Assembly: GCF_052056295.1 (NCBI RefSeq) | Contig: NZ_CP182493.1 | Location: forward strand, 2,170,001 to 2,234,000 | DNA from: Catenovulum sp052056295 | GTDB taxonomy: Bacteria; Pseudomonadota; Gammaproteobacteria; Enterobacterales; Alteromonadaceae | DNA: 64,000 bases | Direction of reading: 5' to 3' | Part shown: positions 45,649-53,924 of the stretch, piece after piece | Numbering within the stretch: position 1 is the first letter of the stretch | How the letters are laid out: every line of letters begins with the position of its first letter | Notes under the pieces: generated by a model | Seen by the model: the letters and a program-made list of their open reading frames with translations, nothing else | Told to the model about the DNA's origin: nothing | The model's database searches: none | Position numbers and translations under genes: made by a program

Positions 45649-45813
45649 CTTAAAATCCCCTAAACAATAAATTATGCAATATATAAAACTATAACCGCAT
45701 ATTTAGCCAATAAATTTCAATTAACTAAAATAATTTTGCGACTATGGGTCATAAAAGCTGAAAAGACGACTACATTTATTGATGGACAAGGTAAAAAATA
45801 GTTGGGGATAACT

Positions 45814-46383
45814 ATGAAAAATTTATCGCTACACTCGGTCGAAAAGCAAGATCACTTAGTTCAACCAGAAGAGTTTGAAGAAACTAACCTGCGGTCAGCC
45901 GCTATCGCAATATTTACCGACTTTAAAAAGCACAAACCTTTGATGATAGATAGCCAAACTTCAGCTTTAGAAGCTGAGCAAGAGATGATCCGCACCCATG
46001 TAAAAATGAAACTTGTGGTTGACCAAAACAAAGAGTTGATAGGCTTAATTAGTTATGACGATATTTGTAAACAAAGCGTCGTCAGTATGGTCGTCAATGG
46101 ATTTCAGCAACATGAAGTATTAGTTGCCGATTTAATGCGGCCGCGCGACAGCTTACGAGCACTCGACTATTCAGACATAATAAAATCAAGCATTGGTGAT
46201 GTAGTTAATACTTTACAAAAAAATGGTGTGCAACATTGTTTAGTTGTTGACCAACAAAACAATCATATTCGAGGATTAATCTCGGCAAGTGATATTGCCC
46301 GCAAACTCAGGTTGAATATTTCAATTCAAAAAGCGCCGTCGTTTGCAGACATATTTACCGCAGTTAGAGGGTTAACTGACTAG
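45814..46383 (+). CDS. Two-CBS-domain protein
   Basis: A 189-residue soluble protein from the ATG at 45814 (GGGG upstream; an in-frame TTG lies four codons earlier). Two CBS domains occupy about 35-100 and 108-180: HVKMKLVVDQNKELIGLISYDDI and GVQHCLVVDQQNNHIRGLISASDIAR. CBS pairs bind adenine nucleotides and control partner proteins. No catalytic domain is attached, so its target is unknown. Its stop is one base from the end of the convergent glmU gene. Confidence 0.88.
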   Translation: MKNLSLHSVEKQDHLVQPEEFEETNLRSAAIAIFTDFKKHKPLMIDSQTSALEAEQEMIRTHVKMKLVVDQNKELIGLISYDDICKQSVVSMVVNGFQQHEVLVADLMRPRDSLRALDYSDIIKSSIGDVVNTLQKNGVQHCLVVDQQNNHIRGLISASDIARKLRLNISIQKAPSFADIFTAVRGLTD

Positions 46384-46384
46384 C

Positions 46385-47758
46385 TTATTTTTTATTTTTA
46401 ACTGGTCGTTCCCAACCACTGATATGGCGTTGCTTGGCACGTGCTATTACTAACTCATCAGCTTGTGAACTTTTGGTCACAGTTGAACCTGCACCTATGG
46501 TTGTGCCTTTAGCAATAGTGATTGGCGCAACCAAAGATGAATTTGAACCAACAAACACTCCGTCTTCAATAGTGGTGCGGAATTTATTCGCACCATCGTA
46601 ATTACAAGTGATAGTGCCCGCGCCTACGTTTACCCCAGAGCCAATATCAGAATCACCTAAATAAGTTAAATGATTAGCTTTCGAACCTTTGGCAATTTTA
46701 GTGTTTTTAGTTTCAACAAAATTACCAATATGCACGCCTTCAGAAAACTCTGAGCCAGGACGAATACGCGCAAATGGACCGATAAAACAGTCGTTAGCAA
46801 CCCTAGCATCTTCAACAATTGTATTGGCTTTAATTAAGGTGCCATCACCAATTGAACAATTGCGCAAAATACAATTCGCTTCAATTTGCACACCGTGACC
46901 CAAAGTCACTTCGCCTTCAAAAATAACATTTATGTCCACAGCCACGTCTTGGCCAACAGTTACACTGCCACGCACATCAACACGGGCCGGATCGCGGAAA
47001 GTAACACCTTCAACCATTAAAGCTTCAACTTGTTTCTGTTGATAAATACGCTCTAATGCAGCTTGCTGCAAACGGTTATTCACACCTTCAACTTCATAAC
47101 TCTCTGCAGGTTGCGCAGTTGCAATTGGATAACCTTGCTCTGCACACATAGCAATTACGTCAGTTAAATAATATTCACCTTGGGCGTTGTCATTGCTGAG
47201 CTGCGATAGCCAAGTTTTTAATAAACCAGCAGGTGCCGTTAAAATACCTGTATTAACTTCGTTGATTTGTTTTTGCTCATCAGATGCATCTTTTTGTTCA
47301 ACAATAGCAACCACATTGTTTTCGCCATCACGAATAATGCGGCCATAACCTGTTGGGTTAGGTAAATTAACCGTTAATAAACCAATACCTTTGGCCGGAG
47401 CTGCTGCCATCAAAGCATTTAAAGTTTCAGTGGTAATAAGCGGCACATCACCGTACAAAATTAAAACTTGCTCGTCATCCGCTACATGCGGCACTACTTG
47501 TTGCACGGCATGGCCTGTACCCAATTGTTCTGCTTGCTCAACCCAAATAAGTGATGGTTCAGCAATTTGCTGTTGCAGTTTTTCACCACCGTGACCATAG
47601 ATCAAAATAACTTTTCCGCTATTAATGGAACGGCTCGCATCTATTACATGTTCAACCATAGCTTTAGCACCTACTTTATGCAGCACTTTTGGCAAGGATG
47701 ATTTCATGCGAGTGCCTTTGCCCGCGGCTAAAATAACACTGGTAATTGGTTGAGACAT
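46385..47758 (-). CDS. glmU: Bifunctional GlcNAc-1-P uridyltransferase / GlcN-1-P acetyltransferase
   Basis: About 457 residues, the standard GlmU length, from the ATG at 47758 (AAGGA seven bases upstream). The N-terminal uridyltransferase has LAAGKGTRMKSSLPKVLHKV, GTGHAV, YGDVPL and the catalytic-region NEVNTG. The C-terminal left-handed beta-helix acetyltransferase has hexapeptide repeats, with GNFVETKN, NHLTYLGDSDIG and GAGTITCNYDG including the catalytic His. It makes UDP-GlcNAc for peptidoglycan and LPS. In many gammaproteobacteria glmU follows atpC; here about 10 kb of other genes lies between, although both keep the same strand. Confidence 0.97.
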   Translation of the reverse strand: MSQPITSVILAAGKGTRMKSSLPKVLHKVGAKAMVEHVIDASRSINSGKVILIYGHGGEKLQQQIAEPSLIWVEQAEQLGTGHAVQQVVPHVADDEQVLILYGDVPLITTETLNALMAAAPAKGIGLLTVNLPNPTGYGRIIRDGENNVVAIVEQKDASDEQKQINEVNTGILTAPAGLLKTWLSQLSNDNAQGEYYLTDVIAMCAEQGYPIATAQPAESYEVEGVNNRLQQAALERIYQQKQVEALMVEGVTFRDPARVDVRGSVTVGQDVAVDINVIFEGEVTLGHGVQIEANCILRNCSIGDGTLIKANTIVEDARVANDCFIGPFARIRPGSEFSEGVHIGNFVETKNTKIAKGSKANHLTYLGDSDIGSGVNVGAGTITCNYDGANKFRTTIEDGVFVGSNSSLVAPITIAKGTTIGAGSTVTKSSQADELVIARAKQRHISGWERPVKNKK

Positions 47759-48041
47759 GCTCACGTCCTTTTAATAATTAATCTAATATTTTTATTGCCG
47801 CTTAGGATAACCAAGCTAAATGACGATGTGAAGACGAAGTTACAGCAAAATTGGTGTGAAAGACCGATAAATATGTCAATAAACATACTGATAAATTACC
47901 CATCAAGCATAAACTCAACATAGTCTAAAAAATGTTCATATTTTTATACTTTGACTTATGTATGTTTTGTTTTAGTATTGATTAAAATAGATAAATATAT
48001 TTTATGACTATTAAAAAATAACATAAACAAGGAGTAAGGAC

Positions 48042-48953
48042 GTGAAGGTTGTTAATCTCACAATAAGTTTTGGATTAGTGATAATTCTAGCAGGCTGCGC
48101 AGCGACAAAAAAAATTGTCATTCCTTCATATTCAGCACCAAAGGAATACCAAAAAATTTCCGAAATAACCAGTGGTGGAGAAAGTAAAGAAGGCACATAT
48201 TTATCGCTTGCTATTGACCCTGAAGTTTATGGTTCCGAAATAGAAACTAGCCTTTCCCCGCTACTGATAAATTCAATTCAACAAAGCTTAACTGAAACCA
48301 ATTTCATCAATATATATCCTATCTATAACGATGCTTACGTTAAGCTATCGATGCAAGTGGTATCTTTTGATTTTAATCAAACTACTAACGATATAAATGC
48401 CAACTTACAAGTTTCATATGCGTTAAAACGTGGCATGACAACATATCTAGCTAAAACATATAAAGCCGAGACTGCCCGCTATTCACCAAACTCCAGCCAA
48501 CTGCCAAGCAAAAGTGCAATATTATTTGATTTAGTTAAAGAGGTTACTGAAAAATTCACCTCTGATATAACGCCACTCAAGTCATATCAATTACGTGAAT
48601 TCAAAGGGCTGCCAAAAGAAGTAGAGTATGTTTTAACTTATGCTAAACAAGGTAATTTTGAATCTGCAATAACAGATATGGAAGCCTATCAAGGTAAAGC
48701 CAACGCCGACTTTTATTATTGTTTAGCTGTACTGTATGAAGCAAAAGGCAGTAAAACCAAAAGCATAAATGATTTTATAAAAGCACAAGAAAATTATATT
48801 AGGGCAATGCGCTTAGGTGGCTCAGCCGATGAGCTTATTGTAAAAACTAAAGCTAAGTTTGATCAGTTTTTTAAACTATTTAAATTAACTGAAGAGCAAA
48901 AACAGCAAAACGAAAAACTTAGCACTGAATTGGCAGATATGTTTGGTGGTTAA
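48042..48953 (+). CDS. Envelope lipoprotein with C-terminal TPR-like repeats (cluster gene 1)
   Basis: A 303-residue protein starting at GTG (48042), with AAGGAGTAAGGAC directly upstream. The lipobox LAGC places Cys near residue 19. The N-terminal half alternates strands and helices (TYLSLAIDPEVYGSEI, LLINSIQQSL, AYVKLSMQVVSFDF), a pattern like CsgG/LpoB or LptE-type proteins, but no family is certain. Residues about 195-275 look like TPR helices (VEYVLTYAKQGNFESAITDMEAY, ADFYYCLAVLYEAKG). It is the first gene of an eight-gene same-strand cluster and is divergent from glmU (283-bp gap, no gene seen; a TTGACT near 47950 may be a -35 box). Confidence 0.75.
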   Translation: MKVVNLTISFGLVIILAGCAATKKIVIPSYSAPKEYQKISEITSGGESKEGTYLSLAIDPEVYGSEIETSLSPLLINSIQQSLTETNFINIYPIYNDAYVKLSMQVVSFDFNQTTNDINANLQVSYALKRGMTTYLAKTYKAETARYSPNSSQLPSKSAILFDLVKEVTEKFTSDITPLKSYQLREFKGLPKEVEYVLTYAKQGNFESAITDMEAYQGKANADFYYCLAVLYEAKGSKTKSINDFIKAQENYIRAMRLGGSADELIVKTKAKFDQFFKLFKLTEEQKQQNEKLSTELADMFGG

Positions 48954-49018
48954 CTCAATGAGTTAAGACATAAGTCAATGGAAAGAATCTAAACAGTAGA
49001 AGGTAATGGAGATATAAA

Positions 49019-50257
49019 ATGAACGGTTATGTAAAAAAAATCAAAATAATTTCTTTGGCAACCATTGTCAGTTTGACCTCTGGTTGTGCGTCTTTGTTAG
49101 ACGCTGGGCTGAGTCAAGCGGAAGTACCAACTCTCGAACGTAACGTTAATCGTGTTACCTCGGGTATGGCATTGGTAAAAGTTAATTCGAGCATTGAGAA
49201 TATGCCAATTGCTTCAGATTCTGAGTGGCCAAAGCAAATAGAAACAGAGATTACGGAAAAAGATAAAAAACTCATCAATACATTTTTAAACGATGATCCT
49301 TATGTTTCGACGCAACCATATACAGTAGTGATTCAGGAAGACAGATTTGGCGGCTTAGCTATGGCAACGCCTCCAGTCACCGAAGTCACATTTTTAGCCT
49401 ATAAGAGCGTGATGTCTTTATATGGAGACAATCATATAAATTGGCCAGACGTTGGGACTATAGGTGACGATTTATCTAACCTATCTAAATTTACTGATGG
49501 CAAACTAAAACGAGTTAAAGCGGTTAAAGGAAAATCTTACCCAAACATTTCTTACGCTGTAATCTCACTAATGCCAATTAATTTTCAAAAAGATTTACAA
49601 ACCCACAAAGCGGAGCTTGACAAAGCTGTGGCTGAAGTAGCCAGCATCAAAGGCTTAATAGGTACAATTGAAAGTACAATTGAAAGTAAAAAAGACGCTT
49701 CTGGCCAAGATTTATCTGAAGGCGCAATTGCTCAAGCAACCAGTGAAAAAGAAGCTATGGAAGTGAGAGCCAGCGATCTTAAAACAATTGCAGACGAGAA
49801 AGAAAGAATTTATCTGGAGCAACTTGACGCAGCACTAGAAGTACTTAAGTCAGACATTCGCTTAAATGAAGAGCAAATTGAACTAGCGAAAAACATTCAC
49901 TCGGTATCTTCTACCATTCGCCGTAACTCAAGAGATGCCGGTGCAGCATTCTCTGTAGCATTGTTAAACATTATCAACAAAGGTTGTTTAGCTAATTTGC
50001 CTGCGGAGCTTGAAACTTTAGCAGCGGGTAAACTGCGAGCACCGGTTGAAAAACAAACCTTATTTGATGAAAGAGTGAAACGCTTAAGCAGCAATGCATT
50101 ATATACCATACCAGCTATCGGATTTGGCGCTTATTACGCGATAGTACAAGCGAATATGGCAGGTAAATACCAAGATATAGCTGAGGTTATCTTGGAAGCT
50201 GATAAAGCTAGAAAAGAGCAAGAAGTAGCAGAACAAAACTTAGCTAACAACTCTTAA
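49019..50257 (+). CDS. Coiled-coil lipoprotein of unknown function (cluster gene 2)
   Basis: A 412-residue lipoprotein (lipobox TSGC, Cys near residue 23). Residues about 35-190 are mixed alpha/beta with GGLAMATPPVTEVTFLAYKSV. Residues about 195-305 form a long predicted coiled coil (KAELDKAVAEVASIKGLIG...EKERIYLEQLDAALEVLKSDIRLNEEQIELAKNI) containing a 12-bp tandem duplication at 49662-49685 that repeats TIES. The end is Ala-rich (ILEADKARKEQEVAEQNL). No family is recognised. A periplasm-spanning or structural role is an inference. It lies 65 bases after gene 1 and 75 bases before gene 3. Confidence 0.75.
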   Translation: MNGYVKKIKIISLATIVSLTSGCASLLDAGLSQAEVPTLERNVNRVTSGMALVKVNSSIENMPIASDSEWPKQIETEITEKDKKLINTFLNDDPYVSTQPYTVVIQEDRFGGLAMATPPVTEVTFLAYKSVMSLYGDNHINWPDVGTIGDDLSNLSKFTDGKLKRVKAVKGKSYPNISYAVISLMPINFQKDLQTHKAELDKAVAEVASIKGLIGTIESTIESKKDASGQDLSEGAIAQATSEKEAMEVRASDLKTIADEKERIYLEQLDAALEVLKSDIRLNEEQIELAKNIHSVSSTIRRNSRDAGAAFSVALLNIINKGCLANLPAELETLAAGKLRAPVEKQTLFDERVKRLSSNALYTIPAIGFGAYYAIVQANMAGKYQDIAEVILEADKARKEQEVAEQNLANNS

Positions 50258-50266
50258 CAAAATTGT

Positions 50267-50299
50267 GTTTAGGCCAACCTAACTAAGGGGGGCCTAAAC
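50267..50299 (+). terminator. Intra-operon hairpin
   Basis: GTTTAGGCC (50267-50275) pairs perfectly with GGCCTAAAC (50291-50299) around a 15-base loop, ten bases after the stop of cluster gene 2. No T-run follows, so it may protect an mRNA end or weaken read-through rather than end transcription. Confidence 0.4.
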
Positions 50300-50332
50300 A
50301 TTACGCAATAAACAAAATCTCAGGAAACTACA

Positions 50333-51364
50333 ATGAACTACAATTTTCGCACACTCACTGGACTAATATTCTTGACATGTTTCCTGTGTGCTTGCTCTTC
50401 AACCAGCAACCAAGGCGGCACAAACAACTCTGTCAGCAAAAACGCTAACGATTTGTTGGTAGCTCCAATGGACAGCTATCAATATTATTATGCAGTCGCA
50501 CAGGGCTATTCTGAAGAAGTTGCTAAAAACCGAGCTTTAGGTGAAGTAGCCAACAGAATTTCTGTATCTATTCGTGCACAATTGACGGATCAACAAACTA
50601 AATCATTCCAAAACGACCAATCTATCGTCACAGGTAGTATTGAAAGCAAAGTGAGTGCAACCTCAAAACAAATTGATTTTACACAAGTTCAAGTAGTGAA
50701 AAAATCAACAACAGCTAATGGTGATATTCAAGTATTGATAAAGGTTGACCGCCAAGCTCTATACGACAATCAGTTTCGTCAATTTAATGAATTAAACAGC
50801 AAAATAAGTAGGGAAGCTGAACGCGCTTTAACAGCTGAAATTTTTTACAAACTAAAAGTGGCAAACCAGATATCTGCACTTATAGACAAAGCAAAAGAAA
50901 AACTGGTCATAGTGAAAGCGATAAACCCTGATGTGGACGATACTGCTTACTATAACCAATACACTAACTATCAAAATGATTTTGCTCAAGCGAGTGAAAA
51001 TGCGGTTATCGGCTTCAAATATGATGCAAACTCCAAATCTTTGGTTGAATTGCTCAAAAAATATCTCAGCCAAGATAACTTTAAATTAGGTCAACAAAAC
51101 GCCAACGTCATAATTGAGGTATCAACAGATGCAAAAGAGCGCAGCATTAAAACCTCAGATGCATCACTTAAGAATTTAACCTTCGTAGAGCGTGCAACCA
51201 TTTTTAAAGTAAAAAGCGCCAATGGTAATGTCATTTCTAGTCATGTAGTTAAAACTAAAGCCAGTTCATCACAAGGGTTTGACGATGCTGTACAGCAGAT
51301 AAAGGCATATGACAAAATGATTCGCGAGCAAGGTGCTTTGCCATTTGTAAGTGGCCAAGGTTGA
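50333..51364 (+). CDS. LPP20-like lipoprotein (cluster gene 3)
   Basis: A 343-residue protein with a lipobox-like LCAC (Cys near residue 21). Residues about 50-145 resemble the LPP20 domain: YYAVAQGYSEEVAKNRALGEVANRISVSIRAQL, then SKQIDFTQVQVVKKSTTANGDIQVLIKVDRQAL. LPP20-type domains occur in outer-membrane lipoproteins such as FlgP and in related envelope assembly factors. The C-terminal half has helices and a second alpha/beta portion (NANVIIEVSTDAKERSIK). It is three bases from gene 4, so the two are tightly coupled. Function unknown. Confidence 0.75.
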   Translation: MNYNFRTLTGLIFLTCFLCACSSTSNQGGTNNSVSKNANDLLVAPMDSYQYYYAVAQGYSEEVAKNRALGEVANRISVSIRAQLTDQQTKSFQNDQSIVTGSIESKVSATSKQIDFTQVQVVKKSTTANGDIQVLIKVDRQALYDNQFRQFNELNSKISREAERALTAEIFYKLKVANQISALIDKAKEKLVIVKAINPDVDDTAYYNQYTNYQNDFAQASENAVIGFKYDANSKSLVELLKKYLSQDNFKLGQQNANVIIEVSTDAKERSIKTSDASLKNLTFVERATIFKVKSANGNVISSHVVKTKASSSQGFDDAVQQIKAYDKMIREQGALPFVSGQG

Positions 51365-51367
51365 TTT

Positions 51368-52441
51368 ATGCGCTGGCAAGCATTGCTATTTGTAGTATTT
51401 GCTCCCATAACATTTGTGAGCGCAAGTGCTGCCAAAAAGCCCGAAAATTTAGTGCCTTGCTGGTTTAATCAACCTGTAACCCAGCAAGTAGAGGGCTTTA
51501 TTGGCGTGGCTCGACCTTTTGGTATTTCAAAAAATGCCCCCAAGCTATCTAGTAGGAAAAAAGCTTTACAGCAACTAGCAGATCATTACGAATGGCAACT
51601 ACAAAAAGAAGACCTAAAGGATTTATTAGCCGAAACAAAAATGTTAAGCAATGGCCGCACTATCATGTTTTCCGAAGGTTATCGTGACAATAATGGCTAC
51701 TACAGTTATGTCGTGCAAGTTAACACAACAAACAAGCAACAGAATCAAGATTATATGGCCAGTCAATGCCTTATCTCATACTGTGATCTGTCTACATGCC
51801 AACCTAGTTGGTTATGCAAAGATAAACAAAATACAGTGTGGGGCGCGAGCCAATTGACGATAGATAGTTCAAAACAATTAGAACACGCACAAAAAAATGC
51901 TTTCGAGATTATCCAATATTTACAGGCATCAAATGTCGAGTCAGATGAACGAGTTGTCCAATCACATGGCAAGTTGTCGTCGTTTAGGTTGACTAATACG
52001 AACAACTCTGTAGATAAATTGGGACAAGGTTCAAAGTTATTAAATACGCACGTGTGTCGCAGCAGCAATTACCTATTTGCTCGCTATACACACAGTGGTG
52101 AGTCAGATAATATAAATAAAGATTTTGAAGAATGGCTAATGCAACCAAATTTAGGTGAAATATCTGGCACTGTGGGTATTTTCTCTGGGTGGTCAGCCGA
52201 TGGTCGATTGAGCCGCGCTATACAATCGTCAATAAAAAATGGTTTGCTTGAACTTGCAAAAATAAAGCAAATATCCATAGATAGTGAATTCGACCTGCAT
52301 ATTGAAAAAGGTATATATTCATTGTCTAAAACAAGGCAATCAACCTCAACTGTAGTAACAGCACAACTGAAGGATATACGTGTAGTTGAAGAAAAGGACA
52401 AATTGATTATTTACACTTGGCTAATTGAACAAAACTTATGA
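51368..52441 (+). CDS. Periplasmic LPP20/FlgT-like protein (cluster gene 4)
   Basis: A 357-residue protein with a signal peptide (cleavage near VSASA). The N-terminus has an LPP20-like element: PCWFNQPVTQQVEGFIGVARPFGISKNAPKLSSRKKALQQLADHYEW, then a YYSYVVQV strand. A middle region holds six Cys (SQCLISYCDLSTCQPSWLC and later VCRSS), suggesting disulfides. The C-terminal domain (about 240-357: LGEISGTVGIFSGWSADGRLSRAIQSSIKNGLLELA) is unassigned. Mature protein begins KKPENLVPCW. Function unknown; the two-domain plan is loosely like flagellar FlgT. Confidence 0.7.
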   Translation: MRWQALLFVVFAPITFVSASAAKKPENLVPCWFNQPVTQQVEGFIGVARPFGISKNAPKLSSRKKALQQLADHYEWQLQKEDLKDLLAETKMLSNGRTIMFSEGYRDNNGYYSYVVQVNTTNKQQNQDYMASQCLISYCDLSTCQPSWLCKDKQNTVWGASQLTIDSSKQLEHAQKNAFEIIQYLQASNVESDERVVQSHGKLSSFRLTNTNNSVDKLGQGSKLLNTHVCRSSNYLFARYTHSGESDNINKDFEEWLMQPNLGEISGTVGIFSGWSADGRLSRAIQSSIKNGLLELAKIKQISIDSEFDLHIEKGIYSLSKTRQSTSTVVTAQLKDIRVVEEKDKLIIYTWLIEQNL

Positions 52442-52452
52442 AGGAATAGGAC

Positions 52453-53022
52453 ATGAAACTTAAATCTCTACTTATTGCAGCTGGCGTTGCTAGTGTATTA
52501 ACCGCTTGTGGATCAACTCAAAAAGCATCAACACCGCTAGATGATTTGCCAGATTGGTATTTAAATCCAGTGTTTGAAGACGGTATTGCAGCACCTGTTT
52601 GTGTAAACTATTCAGGCAATATTCAAATAGATAAACAACAAGCTACAGCAAACGGCCGCTTAGCATTGGCTCAACAAATTAGTACAAATGTTCAAGGTTT
52701 GGATAAAACTTATTCAAGCAGAACAGATGCAGAAGGTGAATCTGCTGTGGGTAGTACTTTTAGCTCTGTATCTAAACAGTTAACGGAGCAAAAGCTAAAC
52801 GGCTCTCGTGTCATTAAAACAGCAATGGCAACGATAGATGGTGCAAAAAGCCTTTGTGTATTAGTAGCGTTAAGCCCGCAAGTGACCAAAGAATTATTTG
52901 ATGCAATCATTGAACAATCTGGTCGCAAAGTTAATCCACAAGATGAAAAATTCTTATACCAAGAATTTAAAGCTTTTAAAGCAGAGCAAGCTTTGGATAA
53001 CGAGCTTAAAAAACAAAGTTAA
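52453..53022 (+). CDS. LPP20 family lipoprotein (cluster gene 5)
   Basis: A 189-residue lipoprotein (lipobox LTAC, Cys near residue 19). The mature part begins with DDLPDWYLNPVFEDGIAAPVCVNYSG, the usual PxWxxNP start of LPP20 proteins, followed by QQATANGRLALAQQISTNVQG and a VIKTAMATIDGAKSLCVLVALSP strand-turn-strand. It is the clearest LPP20 member of the cluster and is related in plan to genes 3 and 4, suggesting duplication. It lies 11 bases after gene 4. AAGGAATAGGAC precedes the ATG. Confidence 0.82.
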   Translation: MKLKSLLIAAGVASVLTACGSTQKASTPLDDLPDWYLNPVFEDGIAAPVCVNYSGNIQIDKQQATANGRLALAQQISTNVQGLDKTYSSRTDAEGESAVGSTFSSVSKQLTEQKLNGSRVIKTAMATIDGAKSLCVLVALSPQVTKELFDAIIEQSGRKVNPQDEKFLYQEFKAFKAEQALDNELKKQS

Positions 53023-53043
53023 TCAGAAAATAGAGTTAATGAT

Positions 53044-53072
53044 ATAAGAGGAAAGTACAGCTTTCCTCTTAT
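53044..53072 (+). terminator. Strong intra-operon hairpin
   Basis: ATAAGAGGAAAG (53044-53055) pairs perfectly with CTTTCCTCTTAT (53061-53072) around a five-base loop. It sits between cluster genes 5 and 6, and 20 bases before the next start. It has no T-run (TACTATTG follows), so partial termination or mRNA processing is more likely than full termination. Confidence 0.5.
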
Positions 53073-53091
53073 TACTATTGGAATTCGGATA

Positions 53092-53895
53092 ATGACGCCT
53101 ACCCCAGACATTCAAGAAGAAGAGCATCAAGAACCACCCCTTTCATTTTGGCGAAAAGTGCAGGCGTTAGTTGTAACTATCGCTGCCTTAATGATTTCTG
53201 CAGGTCAGTGGAATGATACAACAGAAGTCGTGTCAAATTTATACACAGCAACCATGGCTAACTTTACCCATGAACTTGAGTATGAATTAATTGACAATAT
53301 AAATGTGGGCAACAGTTTTGATTACGTCAGCGCTAGCATAGGTGAACCACAAGTTATAAAGCGCTCGAAAATCAAACCGGATGTACAATTTTTTTATTAT
53401 GTCAAAAACAAGTTTGATCTGACTTTGCTGATAAATGATGGGCGTATTGTCGGTTATGGATTATTAACCAAACAAGACGATTTTTTACCTAACATCCCAT
53501 TTGTTGGCCAATTTAAGACTGAAAACTTGTATAGCGCTAACAGTCATTTTAATCACTACTTTTTTGATACAAATAACCTAATTTATTATTTAGAACACAA
53601 AGAACTGGGTAAACAACAAATGTTCTTAAATTTACTGTTAGGTTACGTTGAATATGGTGCGACGCCAGAACAGTTCGCAGATGCTCAAGCATTAAATACC
53701 CAAGTAGCTCAACAAATAAAACAGCTTGAACATAAAATGACTTTCTCTGAATCAGATCAAGAAATAGCTGAAGAATTGCAAAAAGCGAGAAAAATGATTT
53801 TTCCTAATTTCTACTCTATTTCAGAAACCGAACCAGACGTAGTTGCAGAATCGCTGCTAACTCGTTACGAATACCAGCTTTATACAAAAAGCTAA
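53092..53895 (+). CDS. Membrane-anchored protein of unknown function (cluster gene 6)
   Basis: A 267-residue protein with a Pro/Glu-rich cytoplasmic start (MTPTPDIQEEEHQEPPLSFW), one membrane helix (about 25-42) and a large domain predicted to be periplasmic. The domain begins with INVGNSFDYVSASIGEPQVIKRSKIKPDVQFFYYVKNKFDLTLLI, a pattern I loosely associate with the ETEC_3214-type domain, and continues with a helical region (AQALNTQVAQQIKQLEHKMTF). It is the only non-secreted, single-pass protein in the cluster and may anchor the lipoproteins to the inner membrane. That role is inferred. Confidence 0.7.
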   Translation: MTPTPDIQEEEHQEPPLSFWRKVQALVVTIAALMISAGQWNDTTEVVSNLYTATMANFTHELEYELIDNINVGNSFDYVSASIGEPQVIKRSKIKPDVQFFYYVKNKFDLTLLINDGRIVGYGLLTKQDDFLPNIPFVGQFKTENLYSANSHFNHYFFDTNNLIYYLEHKELGKQQMFLNLLLGYVEYGATPEQFADAQALNTQVAQQIKQLEHKMTFSESDQEIAEELQKARKMIFPNFYSISETEPDVVAESLLTRYEYQLYTKS

Positions 53896-53924
53896 AACTT
53901 ACATTGAGATAAGGATTTGTTGAT

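Noticed and set aside
48951..48967. Short palindrome TTAACTC-AAT-GAGTTAA at the end of cluster gene 1
   Set aside because: The arms are only seven bases and AT-rich, it overlaps the stop codon and no T-run follows; not enough to call a terminator.
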